Assembly: GCA_038206235.1 (NCBI GenBank)
Contig: JBBRBB010000006.1
Coordinates: 1 to 64,000 of the forward strand
Length of the DNA stretch: 64,000 nucleotides
Direction of reading: 5' to 3'
Origin: JBBRBB01 sp038206235
GTDB lineage: Bacteria > Bacteroidota > Bacteroidia > Chitinophagales > Chitinophagaceae
Both the position numbers and the translations under genes were made by a program. Numbering within the stretch: position 1 is the stretch's first letter; every line of letters starts with the position of its first letter. Positions 18,098 to 26,906 of this stretch are shown here, piece by piece. The notes under the pieces are model-generated. The model searched no databases, had not been told where the DNA came from, and saw only the letters and a program-made list of their open reading frames with translations.

Positions 18098-18129
18098 AAT
18101 TACAAGCAATCATTTCTAATTAAAAGGGA

Positions 18130-19260
18130 TTGGAAAAAAATCTTCATATAATATGTCTCGATATTCCATTTCCTGTTGATCATGGCGGCTTATACGATTT
18201 ATTTTACAAATTGCCATCGCTTCAGGCAAGCGGTGTAAAAATTTTGATGCACTGTTTTTATCGCAACAAAAAACCACAGCCTGAATTAAATAAATATTGT
18301 GAACAGGTATTTTATTACAATCGAATTACAGGAGCAAAAGGCCTTTCTCCAAAAATACCTTATATAGTTGCTAGCAGAAAAAATGAAATTTTATTAAACA
18401 GATTATTGCAAGATGATTATCCAATTTTAATGGAAGGAATTCATTGCACTTACCCCGCACTGGATGATAGGTTTAATTTGCGACAAAAATTCGTACGACT
18501 GCATAATGTTGAACACTTATATTATGAAAGTTTATCTGCCTGTTCAAAAAATTTTTTTAAAAAAATATACTACCGCAATGAAAGTAAGCTATTAGCCAGA
18601 TATGAAAGCCAGCTCGTAAAAAAGGTTACATCTTTTTGGGCCGTGGCTAATAATGATGCAGAATATTATAGAAAAAAATTTCTTTGTGAAAATATTCATT
18701 TGCTTCCTTTGTTTTGGCCGCAATGTGAAGTTGAAAGTAAAGAAGGAATAGGAACTTATTGTCTTTATCATGGAAATTTAAGTGTTGATGAAAATGAATT
18801 TGCTGCAGGATGGTTGATAAAAAATATTTTTAGCGAATTTGAAATTCCATTTATTATTGCGGGGAAAAATCCGTCTAAAAAATTAATTCAACGGGGAAAA
18901 AAATATGCCCATGTTTCTGTAATTGAAAATCCATCAGAAAAGGAAATGAGTGATATAATTAAAAAAGCGCAATTGCATATTTTGCCATCTTATAATAATA
19001 CTGGCATTAAACTTAAGTTATTAAATGCATTGTATAATGGAAGGCATTGCATTACAAATTCAGCCACTGCAGATGGCACAGGGTTGCAAGAGCTTTGTCA
19101 TATTACTACTACCAAACAGGATATGAAAGAAAAAATAAAATTATTATTTAGCGAGCCTTTTACCATTTCTGAAATTGATAAAAGAAAGAAAGTCCTTACT
19201 GCTCTTTTTAATAATAAACATAACACAACCAAAATGATTCAATGGATTTGGGGTGAATAA
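18130..19260 (+). CDS. Glycosyltransferase-like protein
   Basis: A 376-residue protein with a TTG start after a purine-rich stretch. The opening IICLDIPFPVDHGGLYDLFY is typical of GT-B enzymes whose glycine-rich loop follows the first strand. The second half contains YHGNLSVDENEFAAGWLI, PFIIAGKNPSK, and SYNNTGIKLKLLNALYNGRH, which fit a nucleotide-sugar-binding domain. It lies 32 bases downstream of the other glycosyltransferase, so they form a small cell-surface sugar unit. The donor and acceptor cannot be told. Confidence 0.78.
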   Translation: MEKNLHIICLDIPFPVDHGGLYDLFYKLPSLQASGVKILMHCFYRNKKPQPELNKYCEQVFYYNRITGAKGLSPKIPYIVASRKNEILLNRLLQDDYPILMEGIHCTYPALDDRFNLRQKFVRLHNVEHLYYESLSACSKNFFKKIYYRNESKLLARYESQLVKKVTSFWAVANNDAEYYRKKFLCENIHLLPLFWPQCEVESKEGIGTYCLYHGNLSVDENEFAAGWLIKNIFSEFEIPFIIAGKNPSKKLIQRGKKYAHVSVIENPSEKEMSDIIKKAQLHILPSYNNTGIKLKLLNALYNGRHCITNSATADGTGLQELCHITTTKQDMKEKIKLLFSEPFTISEIDKRKKVLTALFNNKHNTTKMIQWIWGE

Positions 19261-19348
19261 TTGGGTGAAGCTTTTATAATAAATGCAATTAATAAATATT
19301 TTAAACCTCACTTTCTGGAAGTACCAAAACTGAATACTGCAAACTTTC

Positions 19349-20035
19349 TTAAACTTCTGCAGCCGCACTGTCAAAGACTTTACCACCTTCGGTTTTCAGC
19401 ATCCTTGATGGATAACGGCTTATCACAATAAAATCATGTGTTGCCATTAAAACGGCCGTGCCATAATCTTTGCTTATTTGAAAGAGAAGCTGCATTATTT
19501 CTTCGCTGGTTTCAGGGTCAAGATTACCGGTAGGCTCATCTGCAAGAATTAGTTTGGGCGAGTTTAATAATGCCCTTGCAATATCTACACGTTGCTGTTC
19601 TCCCCCGCTCAATTCAAAAGGCATTTTAAAGCCTTTGCTTTTAAGACCAACTTTATCCAGCACATCAGAGATTTTCTCCTTTATCAATTTTTCATCTTTC
19701 CATCCCGTGGCCTGCAAAACAAACCGAAGGTTTTCATTTACAGTTCGGTCTGTTAGCAATTGAAAGTCCTGAAATACTACACCAAGGTTTCTGCGCAAAA
19801 ACGGAACTTTCTTCCAGTTCATTTCTTTTATATTATATCCCGCAACAAATGCATCTCCTTCTTTAAGTGGCAGCTCACCATAAAGTGTTTTTAAAAGGCT
19901 GCTTTTTCCTGTGCCTGTTTTACCCACCAGGTAAACAAATTCACCGCGACTTACTGCGAAATTTACATTACTTAAAATAAGAGTTTTTCCCTGATAAACA
20001 TTGGCATTTTGCACCCTTACAACAGATTCCACCAT
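19349..20035 (-). CDS. ftsE: FtsE-like ABC transporter ATP-binding protein
   Basis: A 228-residue ATPase. Walker A is GKTGTGKSSLL (about residues 38-48), the Q-loop is VVFQDFQLL, the signature is LSGGEQQRVDIARAL, Walker B is LILADEPTGNLD, and the switch His is in ATHDF. The overall pattern is that of FtsE/LolD-type ATPases. FtsE with FtsX controls cell-wall hydrolases at the septum. No ftsX is adjacent; a scattered pair is plausible in this phylum. The nearby purM is in the same direction but separated by 106 bases. Confidence 0.85.
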   Translation of the reverse strand: MVESVVRVQNANVYQGKTLILSNVNFAVSRGEFVYLVGKTGTGKSSLLKTLYGELPLKEGDAFVAGYNIKEMNWKKVPFLRRNLGVVFQDFQLLTDRTVNENLRFVLQATGWKDEKLIKEKISDVLDKVGLKSKGFKMPFELSGGEQQRVDIARALLNSPKLILADEPTGNLDPETSEEIMQLLFQISKDYGTAVLMATHDFIVISRYPSRMLKTEGGKVFDSAAAEV

Positions 20036-20141
20036 AATTAATTTCTTTTTAAAAAATGTCGAAGATATTAGAATTTACAAGCTCGCTTTGTTATAAGTTT
20101 TGTATATAATAATTCATAGTAATATTCTTGTCCCTGCGGAA

Positions 20142-21323
20142 CTAAAATGTGATCCATTTATTATTTACAAACAATTTTAATTCTTTCTTTTTATTCTCTT
20201 CAACCCTACCCACAATTTTTGCTTCAATATTAAATTGTTTTGCAGCATCAATCATTTTTTGCGCTGAGTTTTCATCTGTAAAAATTTCAAGGCGATGCCC
20301 CATGTTAAATACCTGATACATTTCTTTGTCATTAGCTCCGGTGCCTTGCTGTATCAATTTAAAAATTAGCGGCGGCTCAAATAAATCATCTTTAATTATT
20401 GTAAATGATTCCGGTAAATACTTCATACACTTGGTTTGCCCGCCGCCACTGCAATGTACTGCTCCATGTATCTTCTCAAAATATTCTTGAAGCAATACTT
20501 TCATAAGTGGTGCATAAGTTCGGGTGGGAGAAAGAAGTAGTTTGCCAATTTCAGTTTTCAGTTTATCGTTTGCAGTTTGCACTTCAATCTCATCGGTTAT
20601 TTTATACTTTCCTATATATACCACTTCATCGCTTAATACAGGCTCATACGTTTCAGGATATTTTTCTGCATAATATTTATTCAGCACATCATGCCTTGCA
20701 CTTGTTAAGCCATTGCTGCCAATGCCGCTGTTGTATTCATCCTCATAAGTTGATTGCCCATGACTTGCAAATGCCACTATCACATTCCCTGCCTTAATTT
20801 TTTCATTTGTGATGATTTTATCTTTAGGCCATCGGGCCATCATAGTTCCATTCACAGCAATCGTTCTTACAATATCACCCACATCTGCAGTTTCGCCACC
20901 CATATAATGAATATTTATATCAAATTTTTTTAGCTCATCAAAAAATTCCTGTGTGCCATTGATTATTTGTTCAATCACATCGCCGGAAATAACAGATTTA
21001 TTTCTGTCAATTGTTGAGGAGAATAAAAAATTATCATAAATACCGGTGCATAACATATCATCTAAGTTCATTACTATCGCATCCTGTGCAATACCTTTCC
21101 AAACATTCATGTCGCCGGTTTCTTTCCAGTATAAATAAGCCAAAATGCTTTTTGTTCCGGCTCCGTCGGCATGCATAATATTCACCCATTCATCATTGCC
21201 GCTAATAAAATCAGGAAAGACTTTACAAAAAGAATTTTCGAATAAACCCTTATTTAAATTTTTTATAGCAGCGTGCACATCTTCTTTTTGTGCACTTACT
21301 CCGCGTTGTGTATAAAGAGACAT
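20142..21323 (-). CDS. purM: Phosphoribosylformylglycinamidine cyclo-ligase (AIR synthetase)
   Basis: A 393-residue enzyme of purine synthesis that closes the imidazole ring using ATP. Recognisable segments are YTQRGVSAQKEDV at the start, HADGAGTKSILAYLYW, DDMLCTGIYDNFLFSSTIDR and GGETADVGD; near the end are HCSGGGQTKCMKY and VFNMGHRLEIF. ATG 21323 fits the family N-terminus. A period-7 DNA repeat lies inside the gene (20552-20579) and encodes the segment around VQTANDKLKTEIG, an apparent insertion in a surface loop. Confidence 0.95.
   Translation of the reverse strand: MSLYTQRGVSAQKEDVHAAIKNLNKGLFENSFCKVFPDFISGNDEWVNIMHADGAGTKSILAYLYWKETGDMNVWKGIAQDAIVMNLDDMLCTGIYDNFLFSSTIDRNKSVISGDVIEQIINGTQEFFDELKKFDINIHYMGGETADVGDIVRTIAVNGTMMARWPKDKIITNEKIKAGNVIVAFASHGQSTYEDEYNSGIGSNGLTSARHDVLNKYYAEKYPETYEPVLSDEVVYIGKYKITDEIEVQTANDKLKTEIGKLLLSPTRTYAPLMKVLLQEYFEKIHGAVHCSGGGQTKCMKYLPESFTIIKDDLFEPPLIFKLIQQGTGANDKEMYQVFNMGHRLEIFTDENSAQKMIDAAKQFNIEAKIVGRVEENKKKELKLFVNNKWITF
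20552..20579. repeat. Heptamer repeat inside purM
   Basis: Four units with a strict period of 7: CAGTTTT, CAGTTTA, TCGTTTG, CAGTTTG. It lies within the purM coding sequence. It resembles the intergenic heptamer arrays elsewhere in the window. Confidence 0.65.
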
Positions 21324-21347
21324 GTAAAATAAAGGTTTGAAAATATG

Positions 21348-21355
21348 CAAATGTA
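21348..21355 (-). promoter_or_regulatory. -7 promoter box of purM
   Basis: The minus strand reads TACATTTG, an exact TAnnTTTG match, 24 bases before the purM ATG. Confidence 0.45.
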
Positions 21356-21407
21356 CAAGTGAACTTTCTTAATGACTAAAGACTTTCCCCGCTTAATGAC
21401 TATATCT

Positions 21408-21415
21408 TAGTTTTG
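21408..21415 (+). promoter_or_regulatory. -7 promoter box of ribF
   Basis: TAGTTTTG matches TAnnTTTG and ends 9 bases before the ribF ATG at 21425. A TTTC at 21384-21387 lies 20 bases upstream, a one-mismatch -33 box. The leader would be only a few bases. Confidence 0.5.
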
Positions 21416-21424
21416 CTGCACTTT

Positions 21425-22429
21425 ATGAAAATTCACAGGAACATTAATGAGTTGCCTCCTTTTAAAAATGCAGCAGTAACTATTGGCACTTTTGATGGGG
21501 TGCATTTGGGACACCAGGAAATTATATCGCAATTAAAAAAAGAAGCCGAAAAAATAAATGGAGAAACTGTTATCATAACTTTTCATCCCCATCCAAGAAA
21601 AATTATTACTCCGCAAAAAATAATTTTTGTTCTTAACAGTTTGCAGGAAAAAATTACGCTGCTTGATGCAAGAGGTATTCATCATTTGGTAATCGTACAT
21701 TTTGATGAAGCATTTTCAAATCAATCGCCTGAAATTTATATCAAAAATTTTTTGTTCTCTAAGTTTCATCCGCATACAGTAATCATTGGATATGATCATC
21801 GTTTCGGAAAAAACCGGCAGGGAGATTATCATCTGCTTGAAAGCTACGCTGCTGAATTAGGCTTTATAATAAAGGAAATCCCTGAACAGGTAATAAATAA
21901 AATAATAATCAGTTCAACGAAAATAAGAGAAGCATTACTTAGCGGAGGAATTGCTGTTGCAAATAAATATTTAGGGTATGATTATTTTTTTGAAGGAAAA
22001 GTTATTCATGGTGATAAATTAGGCAGAACACTTGGCTACCCCACTGCCAATATTCTTGTACAGGATGAAGAAAAATTAATACCTGCAAATGGAGTTTATG
22101 CAGTGGAGGCTGAATTTCTTACTAAGCAATACACTATAAGGAATGAAACTCAGAACGAGAAACGAGAAACGAGAAACGAGAAACCTTTACTATCCAACAT
22201 CCAACTACATAAAGGCATGATGAATATTGGGATTCGGCCAACCATCGGTGGAACAAAACGAATGATAGAAGTGAATATTTTTAATTTTGATAAAGATATT
22301 TACGGGCAAACAATGCGGGTATATGTAAAGCATTATCTGCGTCCCGAAATAAAGTTTGATGGCCTCGAAGCATTAGCTAAACAAATAGCAAGAGATAAAA
22401 TAGAAGCGGAAAAAATTTTGCAGGATTAA
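21425..22429 (+). CDS. ribF: Bifunctional riboflavin kinase / FMN adenylyltransferase
   Basis: A 334-residue enzyme making FMN and FAD. The N-terminal FAD-synthetase half has TIGTFDGVHLGHQ (about residues 19-31), TFHPHPRKI and ISSTKIREAL. The C-terminal kinase half has GKVIHGDKLGRTLGYPTANI and GMMNIGIRPTIGGTKRMIEV. Between them, four perfect copies of a 7-bp repeat encode a charged insert (about residues 240-256, rich in Asn, Glu, Arg and Lys) in a loop of the kinase domain. The reading frame is kept, so the enzyme is probably functional. ATG 21425 is chosen over a TTG at 21413. Confidence 0.96.
   Translation: MKIHRNINELPPFKNAAVTIGTFDGVHLGHQEIISQLKKEAEKINGETVIITFHPHPRKIITPQKIIFVLNSLQEKITLLDARGIHHLVIVHFDEAFSNQSPEIYIKNFLFSKFHPHTVIIGYDHRFGKNRQGDYHLLESYAAELGFIIKEIPEQVINKIIISSTKIREALLSGGIAVANKYLGYDYFFEGKVIHGDKLGRTLGYPTANILVQDEEKLIPANGVYAVEAEFLTKQYTIRNETQNEKRETRNEKPLLSNIQLHKGMMNIGIRPTIGGTKRMIEVNIFNFDKDIYGQTMRVYVKHYLRPEIKFDGLEALAKQIARDKIEAEKILQD
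22154..22181. repeat. Four perfect heptamers (AACGAGA) inside ribF
   Basis: AACGAGA is repeated four times without error in the middle of the ribF reading frame. The reverse complement TCTCGTT recurs in the intergenic array at 30258-30292. An expansion or insertion of a genome repeat within a coding loop is the simplest reading. Confidence 0.8.
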
Positions 22430-22469
22430 CAATTAAACCATTTGACCATTAAACTATTTTGATCATCTC

Positions 22470-23471
22470 TCAAAGATTTATGATTTTTATCGCCATCTCT
22501 TTCATAAGCTCTGCATCTGCTGTTCCGGTATCATTTACTCCTACACTCTTCAAGTTATAATGATGCAGCAACAGCAATATCTTTTCTATTTCTGCAAAGC
22601 CATAAATTTTATAAGTAAGCAACGCTTGCCTGGCTGCAAAAAAATTTCTGTAAAATAATTCAGACACTGCCTTCTCGCTTTTATCGGGCATATCAAAAAT
22701 GGAATACACTTTACTGAAATAATTATACAGCGTTGGCAATACAAATTGAATAGGCGCCGCTTTAGGATTAGCCTGGAAATATTGTATAATGCGAATTGCT
22801 TTCGGTAAATCTTTTTTTGCCAGCGCATCCTGCAGTTCGAAAACATTATACTCCTTGCTGATACCTACAAAATTTTCAATATCATTTTCAGTTATGTTTT
22901 TTCTTTCTTTAAGATTCAATGACAATTTCACAATTTCATTCTCTATTCTCGAAAGATCATTCCCAATATGCTCAACCAACAACCTAAGCGCCATTTCATT
23001 AATAGTGAACCCTAGTGAATTAATCATCTCCATCACCCATTCATTCAATTTCCACTCTTTAATTTTTTCGCTATTGAAGTATTCATATTTCTGCTTTATA
23101 GTTTTAGCCAGCTTACTTCTTCCATCTATTTTTTTATCTTTATAGCCAACCACAAAAACCGTAGATGCAAGCGGTTTTTCAATATAGCTTTCCAGCTTTT
23201 CTATATCTTTCAAATGTTGCGCTTCTTTCAGCAATACAACTTGGTTTTCACTAAACATAGGGTATCGCATACAAGCATTTACAACACTTGCCCACTCTGC
23301 ATCCCGCCCATAAAAAATGGTAAGATTAAAACCGGCTTCGCTTTCGGTAAGAATATTATTTTCTGCATAATGAATCACCTTATCAATAAAATAAGGCTCT
23401 TCACCTTCTAACCAATAAACAGGCTTAAAGTTTTTCTTTTTCCAATCGCCAATAATTTTTTCAGCAGACAT
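22470..23471 (-). CDS. holA: DNA polymerase III subunit delta
   Basis: A 333-residue clamp-loader subunit. The N-terminal AAA-like domain opens with KPVYWLEGEEPYFIDKVIHY, the usual delta-subunit start in which a degenerate P-loop replaces Walker A. Further segments are FVVGYKDKKIDGRSKLAKTI, LLVEHIGNDLSRIENEIVKL, and a helical C-terminal collar domain (ENFVGISKEYNVFELQDALA). It opens the beta clamp during replication. The -7 promoter box lies only 4 bases before the ATG. Confidence 0.95.
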   Translation of the reverse strand: MSAEKIIGDWKKKNFKPVYWLEGEEPYFIDKVIHYAENNILTESEAGFNLTIFYGRDAEWASVVNACMRYPMFSENQVVLLKEAQHLKDIEKLESYIEKPLASTVFVVGYKDKKIDGRSKLAKTIKQKYEYFNSEKIKEWKLNEWVMEMINSLGFTINEMALRLLVEHIGNDLSRIENEIVKLSLNLKERKNITENDIENFVGISKEYNVFELQDALAKKDLPKAIRIIQYFQANPKAAPIQFVLPTLYNYFSKVYSIFDMPDKSEKAVSELFYRNFFAARQALLTYKIYGFAEIEKILLLLHHYNLKSVGVNDTGTADAELMKEMAIKIINL

Positions 23472-23475
23472 CAGG

Positions 23476-23483
23476 CAAATATA
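23476..23483 (-). promoter_or_regulatory. -7 promoter box of holA, leaderless spacing
   Basis: The minus strand reads TATATTTG (TAnnTTTG), ending 4 bases before the holA ATG, so transcription should begin at or next to the start codon. Confidence 0.5.
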
Positions 23484-23484
23484 A

Positions 23485-23512
23485 GTTGACGGTTGACAGT
23501 TGATGGATGACA
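23485..23512. repeat. Heptamer array upstream of holA
   Basis: Four 7-base units: GTTGACG, GTTGACA, GTTGATG, GATGACA. The array sits exactly where the holA -33 promoter region should be. Confidence 0.7.
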
Positions 23513-23572
23513 GAAAAAATTCTTCTAAAATTTTGCAAGAATTGTGCTTACAAACAGTTTTACAAAAAGCGT

Positions 23573-24298
23573 CTATATTATCATTACATTTTCTTCTTTC
23601 ACCAATGGCAAATTATTAAACCGTAAAATGATATTTCCCACTACCACAACATCACGCTGGCAATACTCAACAATACGCTGCAAATTTTTTTCTTCATAAT
23701 ATACTTGCCTCACCCTGCTGCCATCCATGTCTGTTTTTGAAGTGGGCACTTGTAAAACATGGGCAAGCAGGTTTAAAGAAATATAATTTTTATAATCGCC
23801 GAATTTCCATAATTGCAAAGTATCAATCATGCGAACTTCCCACGGCTTTGCGCCATGCAGATAGAGATAATGCGGCAGCGAAATATTATTTATGAGCGCA
23901 CGCCTGCAGATGTAGGGAATATCAAACTCTTTTATATTATGCCCTGCAAACTGAAAGTTTTTGTTGTGGTGATATACCTTGCCTGTGATTTGAAGAAACA
24001 TTTCTAAAACAGCCTTTTCATCATCACCGAAAATGCTTTTTATCTTCAGGCATCGTTCCCTGTTTTTGTTTTCAAAAAAATAGCCGGTAGATATGCAAAT
24101 GATTTTTCCAAACTCGGCAAGTATGCCCGCTTTATTCCAATAGCTCTCTTCATGCGAAATATTTTCTGGCATGGTTTTGGAAATTTTCTCAATCCAGAGA
24201 GTTTTCCATTCATCAGGTAAGTTTGAAAAGTTTTCACAGCAAGGCACAGTTTCAATATCAAGCAAAAACAAATCAAATAAAGAGATACTGTTATTCAA
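23573..24298 (-). CDS. PolB-like 3'-5' exonuclease (DEDDy)
   Basis: A 241-residue protein of the predicted PolB-related exonuclease group. Exo I is LLDIETVP (about residues 12-19), Exo II is FAGHNIKEFDIPYICRRAL, and Exo III is IVEYCQRDVVVV, with Tyr four residues before the final Asp (DEDDy type). All four acidic residues are present. It is a stand-alone nuclease with no polymerase domain. The apparent start is a TTG. Its role in Bacteroidota is not established; DNA repair is inference. Confidence 0.88.
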   Translation of the reverse strand: MNNSISLFDLFLLDIETVPCCENFSNLPDEWKTLWIEKISKTMPENISHEESYWNKAGILAEFGKIICISTGYFFENKNRERCLKIKSIFGDDEKAVLEMFLQITGKVYHHNKNFQFAGHNIKEFDIPYICRRALINNISLPHYLYLHGAKPWEVRMIDTLQLWKFGDYKNYISLNLLAHVLQVPTSKTDMDGSRVRQVYYEEKNLQRIVEYCQRDVVVVGNIILRFNNLPLVKEENVMII

Positions 24299-24341
24299 AA
24301 TAAATTTTTAAAAAGTATTCATTAATTTAAATTAAATAAGT

Positions 24342-25331
24342 ATGAGTTACTCAAATAATCCTTCTGCAGTAAACCAGCCCGCACCCGGAGAACCGAGAGA
24401 TAATCGTAAGCTTATTTATGGTCTTCTTGCCGCCGCTCTTCTTGGAACCTGGGGTTATATAATTTATGATAAGAGTAAAACTAAGGAATCAATGGGTCAG
24501 TTGCAAACACAATATACTACGGTTGATTCTACCCGTAACGTGGTACAGCAGGAATATAATGAAGCATTGGCAAGAATGGATTCTTTAACGGGCTCAAATA
24601 CACAACTTCAGGGAGCCTTGGCAGAAAAGAAAACGGATATTGATAAGCTTAAAGCTGATATTAAAAGCGAACTGGGTAAAAAGAATGCAGACCTTTCTAA
24701 GGCACGCTCTATGATAGCTCAATTGAATGGAAAGATAAATGATTTGCTTACGCAGGTTGAAGAGTTAAAAGCCGAAAATCAGCAACTTACTGCAACCAAT
24801 GTACAGGTAACTTCTGAAAGAGATACGCTATCTTCTCAAAAGAAAATGGTTGAAGAAAATCTTGCTTCTACGCAGGCAGAAAAAGCGCATGTAGAAGATG
24901 TGGGTTCTACACTTCATGCCTCTAACATTAATATCTCTTCAATTGATTTAAAAAATAGCGGTAAAGAAAAATCTACAAGCACTGCTAAGAAAGTAGATGT
25001 ATTTAGAATTTCTTTTATCATTGATGAAAATCGTATTGCACCAAGCGGAAGCAAAGAATTATATGTTGTTGTATCTGCGCCTGATGGCAAGCCCATAACA
25101 ATTCCGGCAAATGGAAGCGGCACTTTTGTAACCCGTGATGAAGGAGAAAAGGTTTTTACTAATAAGGTTGATGTTAATTACGAGCAGGGCAAGCGCACCC
25201 CTGTAAGCTTCGACTGGAAGCCTGAAGGAGGCAAATATCAAACAGGCGATTATAAAATTGAAATTTATCAGAACGGTTTTAAGATTGGTGAAGGTACAAA
25301 GGCATTAAAGAAGGGCGGCTTATTCAGTTAA
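24342..25331 (+). CDS. Membrane-anchored coiled-coil protein of unknown function
   Basis: A 329-residue protein. A short cytoplasmic N-terminus (MSYSNNPSAVNQPAPG) leads to one membrane helix at about residues 24-42. A long coiled coil follows (about 45-185), with phrases such as LKADIKSELGKKNADLSKAR. The C-terminal part (about 195-329) looks like a compact beta domain, with DVFRISFIIDENRIAPSGSK and YKIEIYQNGFKIGEG. I do not recognise a named family, but the layout suggests a periplasmic structural protein. An intrinsic terminator follows, so it is probably its own transcription unit. Confidence 0.75.
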   Translation: MSYSNNPSAVNQPAPGEPRDNRKLIYGLLAAALLGTWGYIIYDKSKTKESMGQLQTQYTTVDSTRNVVQQEYNEALARMDSLTGSNTQLQGALAEKKTDIDKLKADIKSELGKKNADLSKARSMIAQLNGKINDLLTQVEELKAENQQLTATNVQVTSERDTLSSQKKMVEENLASTQAEKAHVEDVGSTLHASNINISSIDLKNSGKEKSTSTAKKVDVFRISFIIDENRIAPSGSKELYVVVSAPDGKPITIPANGSGTFVTRDEGEKVFTNKVDVNYEQGKRTPVSFDWKPEGGKYQTGDYKIEIYQNGFKIGEGTKALKKGGLFS

Positions 25332-25367
25332 TATTCCTATCTATATATATCACTTCCTATTATCTCC

Positions 25368-25408
25368 AAAAAATCCCGCAAACTGAGTGGCGGGATTTTT
25401 TATTTTTA
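25368..25408 (+). terminator. Rho-independent terminator after the coiled-coil gene
   Basis: AAAAAATCCCGC and GCGGGATTTTTT form a 12-bp stem around a 10-base loop, followed by T-rich sequence. It lies 37 bases after the stop codon. Confidence 0.85.
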
Positions 25409-25439
25409 TGCATCGGGCAAACATTTTCTATTTTAGAGT

Positions 25440-26600
25440 ATGATACAACCCTGGCTTAATGGCAAAAGCTTTCTTTTTGTAATTGCAGCTTGCATTGTTA
25501 CAGGAACCATTTTCTATTCCCAATATCTTGCAAAAAAAATTGCACTCGATGAAAAGAAAAAAGTTGAATTATGGGTAGAGGCGCAAAAGACTATTATAAA
25601 TACAAATGACCAAACAAGCTTTAATCTTGCTGCAAAAATTTCTTCTGAAAATAAAGACATACCCATTATAGAAACAAATGAGCAAGACAGCATCACCAGC
25701 AATTATCTTAACCTTGATACTAATAAAATAAAATCAAATCCTTCTTATCTGCAAAGCAAGCTTGCTGAATTTAAAAACCAACATAAGCCCATTATTCTTG
25801 TTCTTAGCGAAACACCATATCAGTTTAACAAATATTATTATGGCAATAGCGTGCTGCAACAAGAAGTTCTTTATTATCCTATTGTGCAATTAATTATTGC
25901 AGGGCTATTTCTTATTGTAATTATCAGTGCGCAGCGTACAGCGTATATAAGCACACAAAATCAATTATGGGCAGGCATGGCAAAAGAAACTGCACATCAG
26001 TTAGGAACGCCTGTTTCAAGCTTAAAAGGTTGGATAGAGGTATTGAAAGAAATAAAAGGCACGGAAAAAATCAGTAACGAAATAGATAGAGACATTGTAA
26101 GGCTTGAATTAATAACAGACAGGTTTGGAAAGATTGGAAGCCGCCCTCAATTAGAAGAAACAAACCTGGTGGAACAGGTAAAGAACATGGTTGATTATAT
26201 GAAGAAAAGAGCCGGCGGAAAAGTTGAATTTACAATTACACGTGATGATAATGAAAACAATATTTCGGCGATGATTTCTCCGCCTTTATTTGATTGGGTT
26301 ATTGAAAACTTAATAAAAAATTCACTTGATGCGATGGAAGGCAATGGCCGAATTACCATTTATATACACGATACAACAACAAAGGTGATGATTGATATTA
26401 CAGACACAGGAAAAGGAATTTCAAAACCCAATAAAAAAAAAGTTTTTAATCCCGGATTTACCACAAAAAAAAGAGGATGGGGTTTGGGCTTAACGTTGAG
26501 CAAAAGAATTATAGAGCAATACCACAAAGGCATTTTATCTGTACAAGCAAGCGAGCCGGGTAAGAGAACAACATTTAGAATTGAATTGAATAAAGGATGA
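25440..26600 (+). CDS. Sensor histidine kinase
   Basis: A 386-residue kinase. Membrane helices at about residues 10-30 and 148-165 enclose a sensor loop of about 115 residues. The phosphoacceptor box is AKETAHQLGTPVSSLKGW, with His186. The ATPase domain has the N box NLIKNSLDAM, the G1 box DTGKGIS and the G2 box KRGWGLGLTLSKRIIE. No response regulator is adjacent, so it is an orphan in this window; its signal is unknown. The His-Gln-Leu-Gly-Thr-Pro box is a variant of the usual HELRTP pattern and is shared by a common Bacteroidota subgroup. Confidence 0.92.
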   Translation: MIQPWLNGKSFLFVIAACIVTGTIFYSQYLAKKIALDEKKKVELWVEAQKTIINTNDQTSFNLAAKISSENKDIPIIETNEQDSITSNYLNLDTNKIKSNPSYLQSKLAEFKNQHKPIILVLSETPYQFNKYYYGNSVLQQEVLYYPIVQLIIAGLFLIVIISAQRTAYISTQNQLWAGMAKETAHQLGTPVSSLKGWIEVLKEIKGTEKISNEIDRDIVRLELITDRFGKIGSRPQLEETNLVEQVKNMVDYMKKRAGGKVEFTITRDDNENNISAMISPPLFDWVIENLIKNSLDAMEGNGRITIYIHDTTTKVMIDITDTGKGISKPNKKKVFNPGFTTKKRGWGLGLTLSKRIIEQYHKGILSVQASEPGKRTTFRIELNKG

Positions 26601-26603
26601 GGC

Positions 26604-26700
26604 AGGTTGAAAAGTTAATTGAGTTGATAGGTTGATTAGTTCAAAAAATCTATGAGAGATTTTGCCCTTCAACTTTTCAACCCTTCAACTATTCCACCAT
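26604..26700. repeat. Imperfect inverted repeat with GTTGA/TCAAC units
   Basis: GGTTGAAAAGTT on the left is matched by AACTTTTCAACC near 26671. Both arms are made of loosely repeated GTTGA-type or TCAAC-type units of 7-9 bases. It lies between the histidine kinase stop and the tRNA-Leu promoter and belongs to the same texture as the heptamer arrays. Confidence 0.5.
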
Positions 26701-26705
26701 TCAAC

Positions 26706-26713
26706 TATTTTTG
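26706..26713 (+). promoter_or_regulatory. -7 promoter box of tRNA-Leu
   Basis: TATTTTTG (TAnnTTTG) ends 7 bases before the tRNA 5' end. The same octamer precedes tRNA-Ala, tRNA-Ser and tRNA-Lys here. Confidence 0.6.
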
Positions 26714-26720
26714 CACTACT

Positions 26721-26804
26721 GCGGAGGTGGCGAAACTGGTAGACGCACTACTTTGAGGTGGTAGCGCCCGAAAGGGTGTGGGAGTTCGAATCTCCTCTTC
26801 CGCA
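26721..26804 (+). tRNA. tRNA-Leu (anticodon GAG)
   Basis: A class II tRNA with a variable arm. The acceptor stem is GCGGAGG / CTTCCGC with discriminator A. The anticodon arm CTACT-TTGAGGT-GGTAG carries GAG. The T arm contains GTTCGAAT. CCA is not encoded. Its own terminator follows at 26807. Confidence 0.95.
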
Positions 26805-26806
26805 CT

Positions 26807-26871
26807 AAAACCTTCTCTTGAATGGTCAAGACCCGGGACGGTCAGACCAGGTTTGAGAAGGTTTTTATTTT
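26807..26871 (+). terminator. tRNA-Leu terminator enclosing a palindromic repeat
   Basis: AAAACCTTCTC and GAGAAGGTTTTT form the outer stem, with a T-run after it. Nested inside is TGGTCAAGACCCGGGAC followed by GGTCAGACCA, a GC-rich palindromic unit that also occurs at 57337-57381. Confidence 0.75.
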
Positions 26872-26906
26872 CTAATACATCACTTTACTTTGTAAAAATT
26901 ATTTCT

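Noticed and set aside
22430..22469. Possible further heptamer array after ribF
   Set aside because: The ATTAAAC and ACCATT units recur with a period nearer 8 and too few copies.
26778..26906. N-terminal extension of the DUF2130 protein
   Set aside because: It would start inside tRNA-Leu and run through its terminator. The family start MPGFITCPKC at 26907 is clear.
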